From Bursaphelenchus xylophilus (lineage: Eukaryota > Nematoda > Chromadorea > Rhabditida > Aphelenchoididae), in assembly GCA_904066235.2 (NCBI GenBank), contig CAJFCV020000001.1, positions 2,976,001 through 3,040,000 of the forward strand: DNA of 64,000 nt. Reading direction: 5' to 3'. Positions within the stretch are counted from its first letter, which is position 1. Each line of letters opens with the position of its first letter. The translations under genes and the position numbers were made by a program. Below are positions 1 through 12,400 of the stretch, in pieces. The notes under the pieces are model-generated. The model was not told the DNA's origin, did no database searches, and saw only the letters and a program-made list of their open reading frames with translations.

Positions 1-79
1 AGTGTAATATCAAAAAATCTCCCAAACTACCGTAACCCTCTTCCCAATCTCCCTCAATAATTCTCCTAAACCAACTTAC

Positions 80-549
80 GATCCATGGAGAGTTCGAGCA
101 GCGGCTGTTTGAAGGTTTGGCAAAACGTTTTCGGGGTCAACAATCGCTCTCTCGCCAGGATCTCCAGCATTTGTGCGAAGCTGAAAAATTCGTCCATAAA
201 ATTACAGTAACCCAGCCAATCTGGCCAAAATCCTTTTTCTAGTGGTCTCAGCTCTTCTTTCACCTACCTCTGTCGTTTTCTCCAATTCAGCGACTTCCAG
301 AACCCAGTGCGGACGTCTTTTAGGAAGGCGTCACTCAACGGCATCGCATTCGGCGCGTCGATTGGGAGGCCGCTGATCTTGCAGGCCGCGTGCTCGTGTC
401 GAATGAGGAGGGCCAAGACCTCGGCCAGCATTCGAACCCCGCCTTTTCGGACCTCCGCGATTCGGTCGGTGGAAAAGGCGAGGGCGAATGGGATCAGGTA
501 CAAGTTCACGTGGTACGGCTTGAAAAGATGGGCCATTTTGCAGAGTTGT
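80..549 (-). CDS. ppfr-1: ppfr-1 exons 17-18 (C-terminal HEAT repeats, gene continues left)
   Basis: Exons 268-549 and 80-180, separated by an 87-bp intron. They encode EQLCKMAHLFKPYHVNLYLI and FALAFSTDRIAEVRKGGVRM, then NWRKRQSFAQMLEILAR and KTFCQTFKQPLLELSMD. Co-linear human segments are AEQLILLLELY, RPIALNLCADKVSSVRW and GRQAFVFVCQTVI. The donor at position 79 (GTAAGTTGG) shows that at least one more exon lies off the left edge. Confidence 0.93.
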
Positions 550-3437
550 CTGGAAAAATAGGCCCATTATCTGGCGAAATCTCTTCAGCAAGATGTAAAA
601 AATAAGTCTACATCAAAATTTTGTGGTTTCAAAAAATTTCCGAGGCCTACAATACGATTTTTTGGGCAAAATCAAAAATTTTTTATCATCACCAATCTTA
701 CTACATACCAAAAAATCATCATCTCCAATAAATTTTCTACACCCAAAAACATATTTATCACGTATTTTAGGCCTCAAAAAAAATTTATGCAAATTTTTCC
801 TCATCAAAATTCAATTTCAAATCTAAAAATCCAATTTTTTCACATTTTTATGCATTTTTTCAAACTATTCATTATTTTTCGTATTTTACACGCTCAAAAA
901 TTCAAATTCATCTCTTACATCACCTGCCCTATTACATAACCTCCCAAGATCAAACAAAATTTTCTGTCAAATTCGCAATCTTGAACTTCCTCTGTTCAAA
1001 TTTGCATAATTTCTGCCGAAAAAAGGGCGGAACTCCGGGGGAAACCAAGCCTTTTGGGCAGAAATTTCTGCGGCACGGGATGTAAACCACTCCAATTCAA
1101 GTCATTTACGGTTTCATCCGGCCTTCAGGACGGTTGGAGATTTTTTTATGGTATCCTTTTCTTATTTTACATTTAAATTTTCTCTTCTTTACCCTTCAAG
1201 AGGTACAATATCCCAATTTATTTCCTTTTTCATTCAACATTTATTCATTTTCAGTGCCTTTCGAGGCTAAAATACGCCAAAATTTTTGTGATGTATTCAA
1301 GTAGCTTTCACTCTGTTTATAAGAGATTTTACAGTAATCCAGACTACATTTAGCTTCTAAAATACGTTAAAAAAAAACTTTTCCGGACTAAAAATTTTTT
1401 CTCAAAAGTGTACAACAAGCTTATTAGACCATTTTTTACATCTTTTCCAGCATCTAGGACTCCAAAGTACTACTTTTTCTGTGCTCTGACAATGATTTCC
1501 ACTAATTCTTTACACTTTAAAGTCATCAAAACCCAAAAAAATCTCGTTTTATCCCTACTTCTCCCATCAAACTCCATTTTTCAAATATGCATCCATAACT
1601 ACTCGTATTTTACCCCTTCAAAAGTTCAAAATTGCCCCTACATAACATTCTTCATTGCGCAAAAATTTAAAAAATCAAAATTTCTGCCAAAAAAATCAAT
1701 TTTCAGCTCAACTTTGCGCAATTTCTGTCAAAAAATGGGCGGAGAAGAATCAAAAACGTAGCGCAGATATAATGTAACATAGCGGATATAGTGAGAAAAT
1801 AAGTTCATTCGCATATCATTGCGTTTTCGGTGTGGTTTGGAGCTTTTCGACTAATCTTACATCTTTTACAATCTTATTGTGAAAATTAGCCATTTTCATA
1901 CTTTTAAAGCCCAAAACATGGCACTATTAATATATTTTTCGAGACGGAATATGGTACAACTTTTTTGGTCCCATTAGCCTCTAAAATACGCTTTTATATT
2001 CTGAATTTATAAGATTATTTGTTAGTCACCTTTAAGAAAATAAAAATAAAAAAAAATTATTTTTTTTTTGATCTTACAGTAATCCAGGAGAGTTTTAGTC
2101 GGTAAATTACGGTAATTCTCACCGTTTAAGCCCTTCAAATTCTAAAATACGACCCAAATTTTATTCCCACACTCTTTTTTCTCTATTATTCCAAATTTCG
2201 CGTAACGTGTTTTACCGAGAAATCATCATTTACCCCTTTACCTACTACAACATCCCACTAACCCTCTATTTTTCAGAATCTCCCAAAACTCTAAAAATGA
2301 TCGGCCGTCAGACCACCTTTTCCTATGTTAAGGCCAACGCCGCCAACATGAAGTCGTTGGATCGTCTTCGAACCCATTTAATGGGAGAAAAGCGGCCAAA
2401 GAAGGTGGAAGCCATCACCCCAAAGCCTTCAGAAGTCCCCATCAAGCCTTCAACTACCTCCACCCGCCCAACAATCGTCAAGGAAGCCAAGGAGACCTGC
2501 AAAAAAGCAGGTCATCACAAAGAATCGCTTAAAAGAAAGATGGTGGACGAAGAACCGGCCAAAAAGAGGATGAGAATGGACCTAGAGGAGGGCGAAATCG
2601 TCTCCTCCGACGATGAGGACAAGGAGAACCTCCCGCCCGACCACAGTGGGCTCATCAAAAAGATGTTGGGGACCAATGGACGGACCTATTTGGAGATCCA
2701 GATGCCAGAGAAGGTCAAGCTGGCAGACCCAACCGACCCAGATGAAATGTGGAAGAAGCTGCGAGCCCTCTACGGTGGCCAGAGGTCCATCGACAAGACC
2801 AAAGCCCGGGAATTTTTCAAGATTTCCCCGTCCGGACCTCTACTCCAAAAGCGAAAATAATAATATTGATAATATGTTTGTAATATTTATATTTCCCGAT
2901 GTAATTTTAATATTTTTTCTCTCTCTTCTCTCTTTGTAAATATTTTTTGGATAAAATAAACAAAATTACCTCAAAATTCGGACTATTTTTTGATCATTTT
3001 ACTAATATTTCTTGTCGCACAGTGCAGTTCAAGGAGGGCTCCACTGCACTGTGCAATCAACAGTACATAGAAAAAAAATTAGATCCTTCAATCTCGAATT
3101 TTTTTTCTCAGGAATCTATCAAAATTTTAGCTATCAATTCTTAAACATAATTTTTTTAAAAAATAAAAAAAATTTCTTCTAATTTTGGGCTCCAAATTTT
3201 CAGACTCCGTTAGTCATAAGGTTTACCGGGTTTCTACAAAAAATCAATTTTTTCCCAGCTCAACCCAAAAAAAAGTTATAGCCAAAAAGTTTTTTTTGTC
3301 TGGCCGACTCTCCCCATTTTCCATGCTCTCTCGAAAAAAGACGGCTTAATACCCCAATATTTGCGCCGTAGGTGAAAATTCCGATCTAAAACTTCCAGGG
3401 ATTTATCTCCAAGCGATTATAAGAAAATACAAAATCT

Positions 3438-3473
<36 letters not shown>

Positions 3474-6400
3474 ATGTTACACTAGGGTCCCTTGAGCAAA
3501 AAAAATTTGAAAACAACTCCCAAAAAATCTCTAAAAAGTATCCGTACAACTCCTCCACTCACAAAAAAAATATTTTCCCTCCTCTTTCCACATCAAAACG
3601 ACTACAAAAACCCCAAACCTACTCAATGAACTTGTGCCTCAACCTCCATTCACACCGGCTGTCACAAGTGTTGAACTGGTTCAATTCCGATGCCAGTCGC
3701 AGTCTCACGTCTTCGGAGCAGACTTTATAAAAGTCGTAGAGGTTGGTCAACAAGCCCTTTTGCACATCCGGCGTGTCCAAGACGAATCGTTGGAAGATGG
3801 GGACCAGGTCTCGGTCCGTCTTCTTTTGGCCGATAATTTTCGCGATTTCATGGATGGACTGGGCCAGACACAGACGGATGGCGGGCTGAAAATATTGTAA
3901 ATTTACTTAGCTTATCATATTTTATCCATTCCAGCACTAAATTTTTTGAAAACTAAATTTTTTCGACCAAAAATTAAGATCATCACCTACCTCATAAATA
4001 ATATCAAAAAAATCACTAAAAATTCATTCAAACCATTTCCTTACCGACTGATGAGAAGCCAGACTCAAATACAACGCCTTGATGAAGATCCAGCGCTGTG
4101 ATCCGAACGTATAGGCGATGGCTGGGAAGCAGCGGGCCAGGATCAATTGATGCTCGTCCGAGTCCTCCATTTCATCGCGTTGCTGCATTTGGGAGAGGGC
4201 GTCGAACAATTTTTGAGGGATCACATCCTAAAATGCAAGGTTAGGAGTGTTGTGGAGCCTCAAAAGCCTCCACAATTCCCACAGAAATTAGCATAAAACA
4301 AGTCATATAAAAGCGATGTCTCATCACCAATTATCATAATTAATCCCATTCTCTTTTCCCTGTTTGCGGTGGTCCAATAAACCCTATTCTAATCTCGTGT
4401 CCATTTCATCTACCTATCCACTGTTTGATCCTACACCACATGGGGGCTTGAGCTGGTGTAGGAAGATCCTGGAGCATCGTTTGGATCGGAACAACTACAG
4501 GTATTGTTCAATCGCATTTTTTTTTTGTTTTTACCACTGGTACTAGCCATACCAGTGTCTGTCTTTAGAGTTCTCCTTAGAGGCTCGGTACGATCATTAT
4601 CGTACAAATTGTGTTTTCCCTTTGTGTTAGGGCAGTGGTTCCCTTCGTGTTGTGTATTTATCGGGTTAGATCCCCGCCTTTTTTTGGGTTAGATCCCCTA
4701 CTTTTCGGGTTAGATCCCCGCCTTTTGTTGGGTTAGATCCCCACTTCTCGGGTTAGATCCCCGCCTTTTATTGGGTTAGATCCCCGTCTTTATTTGTGTT
4801 CCTCTTGGTCTCCTATCGTTTTTCATCATGACTGATCCCCCGGACACGTCTCACGATCAACCTCACCTCTCTTCGGCTTCCACCGTTACCCTTTTGAACC
4901 CGGCCGATATCGCAGCAGCACCTCAATGTTCTTTAGAAGAGCACGCTCGGCATCGCGCCATCATCTCCGGTTTCCGTCCGACCCCCGAGAACAACCGGCA
5001 GATTGCGACCTTATTCGCAGCATTTGTCAACATCCCAACCACATATCGAGAGATTAAAGCCGTGTGCCGCACTATCTACACCTTGATCACCTTCGACTTC
5101 GCTCGTATACTCAGTCGTTTAGAAAATCCGTTGATTCGCTTGACCGACCTCTCGGATATTCCATCGTTTACCCTGAAGCTGTTCAGTGAGATCTTGGAGT
5201 CCCTAAAGACTGTTGAAACCGACTTCCGGACTGCATTGTACGATCTAGAGGATCTAGAACTTTCGCACCAGGTCCCCTTCGCCACTACGCAACTCTACAT
5301 GAATTCTTTGTCGTGTCTCTTAGTCAGTGAGATGCTCGGTTATTGGATTGAGAGTTGCATGGACGCTATCCAAAGATGTCAAGAAGCATGTGCTCGGGTT
5401 GAATTTCTGAATAGTCCGTCCAGATCTAGTGTTCTCCCTTCTCCTCAATTAGGTAACTTGAATCCGGTACCCTCGTCTCCAGTGTCCCCTCGATCCACTT
5501 TCCTCGATCTCCATAAGATTCGGATCAACAAATTTTCGGGTAAACCTGAGGAATTTTCCCAGTTTTTCGGCGTTTTGACGAATGCCTTAGATAGCAACTC
5601 TCACTACTCGGAAATGAGCAAAATAACCTTTGTCTTGTCGCTTTTGGCCGGCGAGCCTCTTGAGATGATTCAGGCGATTCCGATCGTTGAAGGAAGCCTG
5701 CGCCTTATTCTGAACGCTCTTCAGAGACGCTATGGAGACAAACGAGCTCATTATCAACGTCTCCTAAAGGAATTGAAGGACAAGAAGTACTCTGTTCCTC
5801 GCACTCAAGCTGAATTGAAGGACTGGTACTATCGACTTATGATCATGCGTGATTCTCTCGTTTCCTCGCCTTCTCTCTCGAATGTCCACTCTCCAGGTCT
5901 ATTGTCAGAGAATGAGTTGTTCATCTCTCATATTCTCGAGTCGCTCCCTGAAGACATCCATCGATCTATTGAGCTGCATTTTGAGCATTCGGCTATTGTG
6001 CCTACGGTAGATGACATCCTATCCTACCTTGACAGTATTATCCGTTCGCGTGAAAGGTTCTCATTGAGTCGGGACAAGGATTCTCACTTTCGCTCGCCAC
6101 AGTTCTCCAATACTTCGAATTTTCATCGAGAGATGTGTGCATTTTGTGATCGAAGCCATCGTTCAAAGGATTGCCGGACAGTATCAGATCATTCCAGGAG
6201 ACGACAGGTGATTCGTGAGAAGAATTTATGTGCTCGTTGTCTTTGTCGAGGTCATGTGTCCTCTCAGTGTCGTTCTCCAATGTGTAATCAGTGCCAAGGT
6301 GATCATCACATTTCGATTTGTTCTCAGGCTTTACCTTCTTCGAACATTAACTTTAATCAACCCCAGCGGTCTTTCTTTGGTCAGTCGACCCACTCGTCTC

Positions 6401-9400
6401 CTCCGTTATCCTCGACATTCCCGAATAATCTTGAGACTCCTCGGGCTTCCGGTTTTCCTCCATCCAATACCCCGGCCATTCAACCAACCAATGGACCATC
6501 AGTTCAGATGAGAACGGTTTCCTTGCCCCAAAATGAGGAAGTTATGTCCCCAATGGTGACAGTGAGCGGATTTCGTGATCCCGTGAAAGCTTTTATCGAT
6601 ACGGGCTCTCAGGTTTCTTTTGTTGACCTTGGATTCTGTCGTTCTCTCCAATTGCCTCTCGATTCTCCGATTATCCGCACAGTGATTCCTGTTGGTGGAA
6701 ATGTCCAATCGATCCAAACATTCAAGACATCGGTGTCTATTGTTCCCAAATCTGGTCCACCTGTTGAATTCCGTGTTCTCGCAATCGAAAATCTCCACGA
6801 GTTTTTCATGGGCCAGCCGGCTGACTCTGGTCAAGTGCCGATTCGTATTGTTCTCGGGCAAGATTGCCTCGCAAAATTGGAAATACAATCTTCGAACCAC
6901 GTTACCCCAGATGGACTTCGAGTCATGTCTTGTCGCTTTGGTCATTTTCTTGTCTCGGAAAACTCGGACGAATTGTGTTCAGACTACCCAATCGATTTTT
7001 GCCGGATTCGAAAATCCACATTTTTTGCGAATCGAAAGAAAAAGAAATCTGTGGCTCCAAAAATTATTTCTCCAGTGGAAAATGCTGCTGACTTTGTGAA
7101 CTCGTATAGTCATTCACTTCGAAAGTCACCGGATCCTAGTGTGAACTCTCTGCCGCTTTCCACTCATTGTGAACCCGCCGTGGAGGTTGGGCATGTATTG
7201 CCGTTGGGCAATAGTCTATTGCAGAAGCCTAATCGAGGTCCAAACCTCAAATACATTTCGGTTTCCCACTCGAACCCGTGTACGATGGTCCCTCGTAACC
7301 TGCCACCAAGTGATTTGCCCGTGAATCGGCGAATCAAATGCAAGTACAAACCAAAGGAACACGAACTTTCCCTCGATTATGAACCTACCAAGAGCCCCAA
7401 AGTTCCCTGGAAGTGCCCTGCGAAGTTCAACTGGTACCTGCCCCATGCCAACCCAACCCAGAAGGAAGAGCCGGACATGTTGTGGAGCCTCAAAAGCCTC
7501 CACAATTCCCACAGAAATTAGCATAAAACAAGTCATATAAAAGCGATGTCTCATCACCAATTATCATAATTAATCCCATTCTCTTTTCCCTGTTTGCGGT
7601 GGTCCAATAAACCCTATTCTAATCTCGTGTCCATTTCATCTACCTATCCACTGTTTGATCCTACACCACAAGGAGATAATTTTTTCAACTTTAAATTTTT
7701 TTGAGAATGAAAAAAACAATCTGAAATTTCCAATGCACAAAATTTTCAAGCCCCACTAAAATTTTCCAAAAGCCCCAAAAAACACAACATTCTCAAAAAA
7801 GTATCCAAAAAAACTCAAAAAGTATCCAAAAGTATCAAAATTCCGCAAAATTCTTATGAAAGAAATCAAAAAAAAAAATTTTTCATTGTGTCCGAAAAAA
7901 CACAACTCCATCAAAAAGTATCCCAAAATCTTCAAAAAGTATCCAAATCCCTCAAAAAGTATCAAAAAAACCTCAAATTTCCAAAACGCAAAAATTTTCC
8001 TAAAGCCCTCAAAAAGTACCCAAAATCCTCAAAAAAGTATCAAAAATCCTCAAAAAGTATCCAAATCCTTCAGAAAGTATCCAAAAACACTCAAAAAGTA
8101 TCCAAAACCCTCAAAAAGTACCACAAAATCCTCAAAAGGTATCCAAAAGCATCAAAAAGTACCCAAAACCCTCAAAAATTTTCCAAAGCCCTCAAAAAAT
8201 ATCCAAATCCCTCAAAAAGTATCCAAATACCTCAAAAAGTATCCAAATCCCTCAAAATGCCTACCTGTTCCGAATTCATCAGCTGATTGTACTCCCCGTC
8301 CGTCAGGAATTTCTTCGCATTTTCCAGATGCTTTCTCTGCAACGTGTGCAATTTGCTTTTCAATTCCTCCGCTTCCAAGTCGGCCTTCTGTTCCCAAATG
8401 GCTTCATTTTTCGCTTCTTCCTTTCTTTCGGCGTTGCCCTGGATTCGCTGTTTCACTTTTTCGGTGAACTGTCGGAACGGTGCGACCGTTGCCTCGGGCT
8501 TTCGGGTGTCGTTCGAATTTGAAATTTCTTTCGAAAAATTCTTCGAATTCACGTTCATTGGTCGAATTTTCGCGATCAAAGCCGAAGTTGCTGAGGTTGT
8601 TGTGGTCGAGGTTGGTGCCTGAGTTGTTGTTATTGCAGTCTGCGATAAAAGCATCGACTGGGCGGCCGTTTTCTTCATGAAATCCAGGGGTTTTCGGGCA
8701 AAATCGAAGCGCCGCTTCCAGAACCCTTCGGTCGTCTGTTTCGGGGTCAAAAGCGCGTGAACTGGGTTGGAGTCGTTCTGAAAATGGGGGGAAATCACAT
8801 TCTAAACTCTTCTAAGTGTATTCTAAATCCCAAATTAATTAGTAAAATTGCCAAAAATTTATTGAAAAATCAAGAAAAAAATAAAATTTTGGAAAAAATG
8901 CCGTTTTCTCAAATTTTTTGTCAATTTGCAAAAAATTTCAAAAGTCATTGACTTGAAATTGTGTCAGTTATGTAGTACACATCTTAGATTTATAGTGAGC
9001 AACAAAATTCAGTCCAAAAAATGGGCAAAAGTTGCCAAAAATTCAAAAAAAATCAAAAAATTTCGGCAAATGTTGAGATTTTCACGATTATTTCGATTAT
9101 TTTCATAAATTTTCAATCATAGAATACCCTCAAATGCTCTCTACTCTAATCCTACATAATTTACAAGTCATTGCACACCAAAATCTACCCAAAAACCGAG
9201 AAAAATCAAAGCTTTTAGCCAAAAAAACCAAAAAAAATCCAAAAATTCCCCCAAATTTCAATTTTCCCCCCTAAATTCCCCTAAAACCCAGTAAAATCCA
9301 ACATCTACCGTCTTTCCAATCCACTGTTCTCCATTAATTCTCCAGCCCTCACAAGTTTCGATCATTTTTCGTTCAAAAACCAATATTTTTTCATCAAAAA

Positions 9401-12400
9401 ATACATTGATCTAATGAATAATACAAGATTAAATAATACTGACCTCAAAACTGTTTTCAAACAGTTCGATTACCAATTTTCTGATCCCGTAACGTTAACT
9501 ATTGCACTCGTCTAGACCTGGACTTCCCAAAACATAAAAAACACCAGATTTTTTAAGGCAACGATTTTAAATTGTGCCCTTAGGCTATCACGGGGCCAAT
9601 GAGATAAACAAAAAACAATAAAGAAAGAGTCTGAAATTCCTTTTTTGCCCAAAAACTATCAAAACATGGCTAAATCAATAAAAAATTTCGAATTTTAAAA
9701 GCAATTTACCATCAAAACACCTCTCAAATGACCTAAAAAGCTCTTAACTGATCTCTAAGCTTCAATGTCCATCATTTTAAATTCAAATTCCGGGGATTGG
9801 ACGTCCAATTCATTAATCCGACCTAAAAATGGGTTATTTCCCAATTTCGGGTGCAATTTCACTCAAATTGCGTTACAATTTCGCCTATAAACGACAAAAT
9901 TCCGAGTCTATTTTGTTCACCCAGATGGAATTCTAAAATTACCCGAGTAATTTTGTCAAATGAGCCAAAATTTGAGATGGCAGGCTGCGCCCTGGCTAGG
10001 AAAAATTAACAATATTATTTGAGATGCTACTCGCTATGATTTTCAAGACTAGTCTTTACTAATTTAATACATTTCCATCCATAATTTTCAAACTTTAAAA
10101 TCGAAACCTGGGCGCGAGCTGCCAGCTTAAAAATCCGGAAAATTTGTGGAAATTTCCAAAAAAAAAACGTTATAAAATCTGGCATTATCTGCAAAAAAAT
10201 TGCCTTCAATTTTTGTCAAATTTAATTTCATCGGGCGCGAGCTGTCAACTCAAAAATCCGCAAAACTTGTGAAAATTCCCGAAAAAATTCTAATAATACA
10301 ATCTAGGAACCCTTCAGCATCACTTAAAGAAAAAATTCTATGAATTTCCCCAAATTAAATTTCATCGGGCGCGAGCTGCCAACTTAAAAATCCGCAAAAT
10401 TTTTGAAAATTCCCGACAAAATTCTAATAATACAATCTAGGAACCCCTCAGCTTCATTTATAGAAAAAAAATTCTATGAATTTCCTCAAATTAAATTTCA
10501 TCGGGCGCGAGCTGCCAACTCAAACATTCGCAAAATTTGTGAAAATTCCCAAAAAAATCTAATAATACAATCTAGGAACCCTTCAGCTTCATTTAAAGAA
10601 AAAATTCTATCAATTTCCCCAAATTAAATTTCGTCGGGCGCGAGCTGCCAACTCAAACATTCGCAAAATTTGTGAAAATTCCCAAAAAAATCTAATAATA
10701 CAATCTAGGAACCCTTCAGCTTCATTTATAGAAAAAATTCTTTCAATTTCCATAAATTAAATTTCATCGGGCGCGAGCTGCCAACTCAAACATTCGCAAA
10801 ATTTTTTTAATTTCCAAAAAAATGTTATAAAATACTCAACAAAAGCCCTTGGCTTCACTTAAAAAGTTTTTTTTTATCAATTTCCACCAAATTTAATTTC
10901 ATCGGGCGCGAGCTGCCAACTCCAAAACTCTAAAATAAACTCCCAAATCCCATACCATAATAAAAATTGGACCATGATCGCCTCAGTGATACCTTTTTGC
11001 TTCACCTCCACTGCTCTCGCCTCCGTCCAGAACTTGTTTTCAAATTCATTGCAAAAAAAATCTTGTTGTTTCGAGACGGAAAATCTGGGGTAAAGCGCGT
11101 CAAAATTGACATAATCTGTCAGTTTTCTTATCGGATATGGCTGGTCGCGGCTCAAGGTGCCGGCCAACAATAGTCAAACTTCCTGAGCCAGAAGTTTTTT
11201 GAGGCGTTTCTGTCATAAAATCAAGATTTTTTACAAATTTTCGTCAAAATAAATGTAATGACAGCTCCAAAGGCTTCAAATCGGGGAAAATTTTTGACAG
11301 GCTTTATTATTATGACCTCTAACACACCTGTTACTAAATTTCAACATTCTAAAAATACGATTTGACCTTGCCAAATCGTCAAAATAAACAAAAAACCGGA
11401 AAAAAGTGCCAAAAATGGCAATTTTTAGCTAAAAAATCTCAAAAATGGCTTCCAAATTTTTTGTAGTCACCTAAAACAGGCCTCAATATTTCTCAAATTC
11501 TCTAAAAATCCCATTTTTACCCCCAAGCAAAATTCATACCTCCTCGTCGTTTCCACTTCGGACCACGTCCGCCCATGACCTTTTGGTCGGTGAATTTGAG
11601 TTGGAATTGTCATTTGAAGACGATTCCTGGCCATTCGAGATTCCAATCGGAGGGAATGCAGTGTCATACAGCGTTTCTTGGGGTTCTGTCGGCTTCTAAA
11701 ATACGACTTTCATCAAAATTTTAAAAAAAAATCGAAAAAAATTCAAAAAATCTCAAATTTCCTAAGGGCATAATGAAAAAAATAAAAAAAATTTTGCTTT
11801 TCAAAGCATCACTGATAATTTTTTAGACTTAAAATCAAAAAATTTGCCAAAAAATTCAAGTTATTACCTAAAATCAAAAAAAAACCTCAAAAATGGCCGA
11901 TTTTTTACTTTTTTTTCAATTTTTTCATCAAAAAATCAAAAAAAAATCCAAATAAACCCTCAAATCCTCTTCCTCAGTCTTATAGCTCACCTCAGAAACC
12001 AAATTCCCATTCAATTCGTCATCATTTTGCATCGAATTGGCCTTATTCAAGTTCTCACTCCTCTGGATGTACCGTTGAACTTCTTCAAAGTCCAGTTCAG
12101 CATCGAAAGACCAGTAATTTATCTGGCTACTATCCGCTTCCTCAGGCTCTTCGTCAAACAATGAAGTCGGTCTTGGGGTCTGGTTTTTCCCGGAGACATT
12201 CGAATTCCTCTCATCTTCCGTTTTTTCGTCCTCCGAAATTTGAATATTCAAGTCCGGAGGTGAAATTTCGTCCAAATTCAGACGCGGGACGGGACTAGAC
12301 GGTCTGAAATTCTCCAAAAAATAGTAAAAAACTTTCCAAACCATCCAAAAAATCGCAATTTGCCGATTTTTCAATTTCAATTTTTCGCACAGTGCAATCA

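Larger units (their letters stand above)
550..3622 (-). other. ppfr-1 intron 16 (hosts an antisense gene)
   Basis: This 3,073-bp intron holds the plus-strand gene 2297-2860. The rest, 550-2200 and 2961-3622, is AT-rich without coding sequence I can support. It includes a 33-base adenine run at about 3439-3471 and one inverted pair of the CACAGTGCA palindromic motif near 3018-3051. Confidence 0.8.
4248..7670 (+). mobile_element. BEL/Pao-type LTR retrotransposon, non-autonomous (Gag-protease only)
   Basis: A complete 3,423-bp insertion in the ppfr-1 intron between 4228 and 8264, opposite in orientation to the gene. It has 193-bp LTRs (4248-4440 and 7478-7670) that read as identical and start TG and end CA. 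A 5-bp target duplication, AGGAG, is at 4243-4247 and 7671-7675. Family is assigned from the Gag (DUF1759-like), unusual zinc-finger cluster and DTGS protease (DUF1758-like), all typical of BEL/Pao. There is no reverse transcriptase, RNase H or integrase, so mobility would need proteins in trans. Identical LTRs point to a recent insertion. Confidence 0.93.

Noticed and set aside
6215..7099. Other-frame ORFs within the BEL/Pao Gag-protease region
   Set aside because: They are shadows of the 897-codon ORF.
8212..8467. Lysine/serine-rich plus-strand ORFs over 7856-8467
   Set aside because: They are translations of the 18-bp minisatellite and the antisense of ppfr-1 exon 14.
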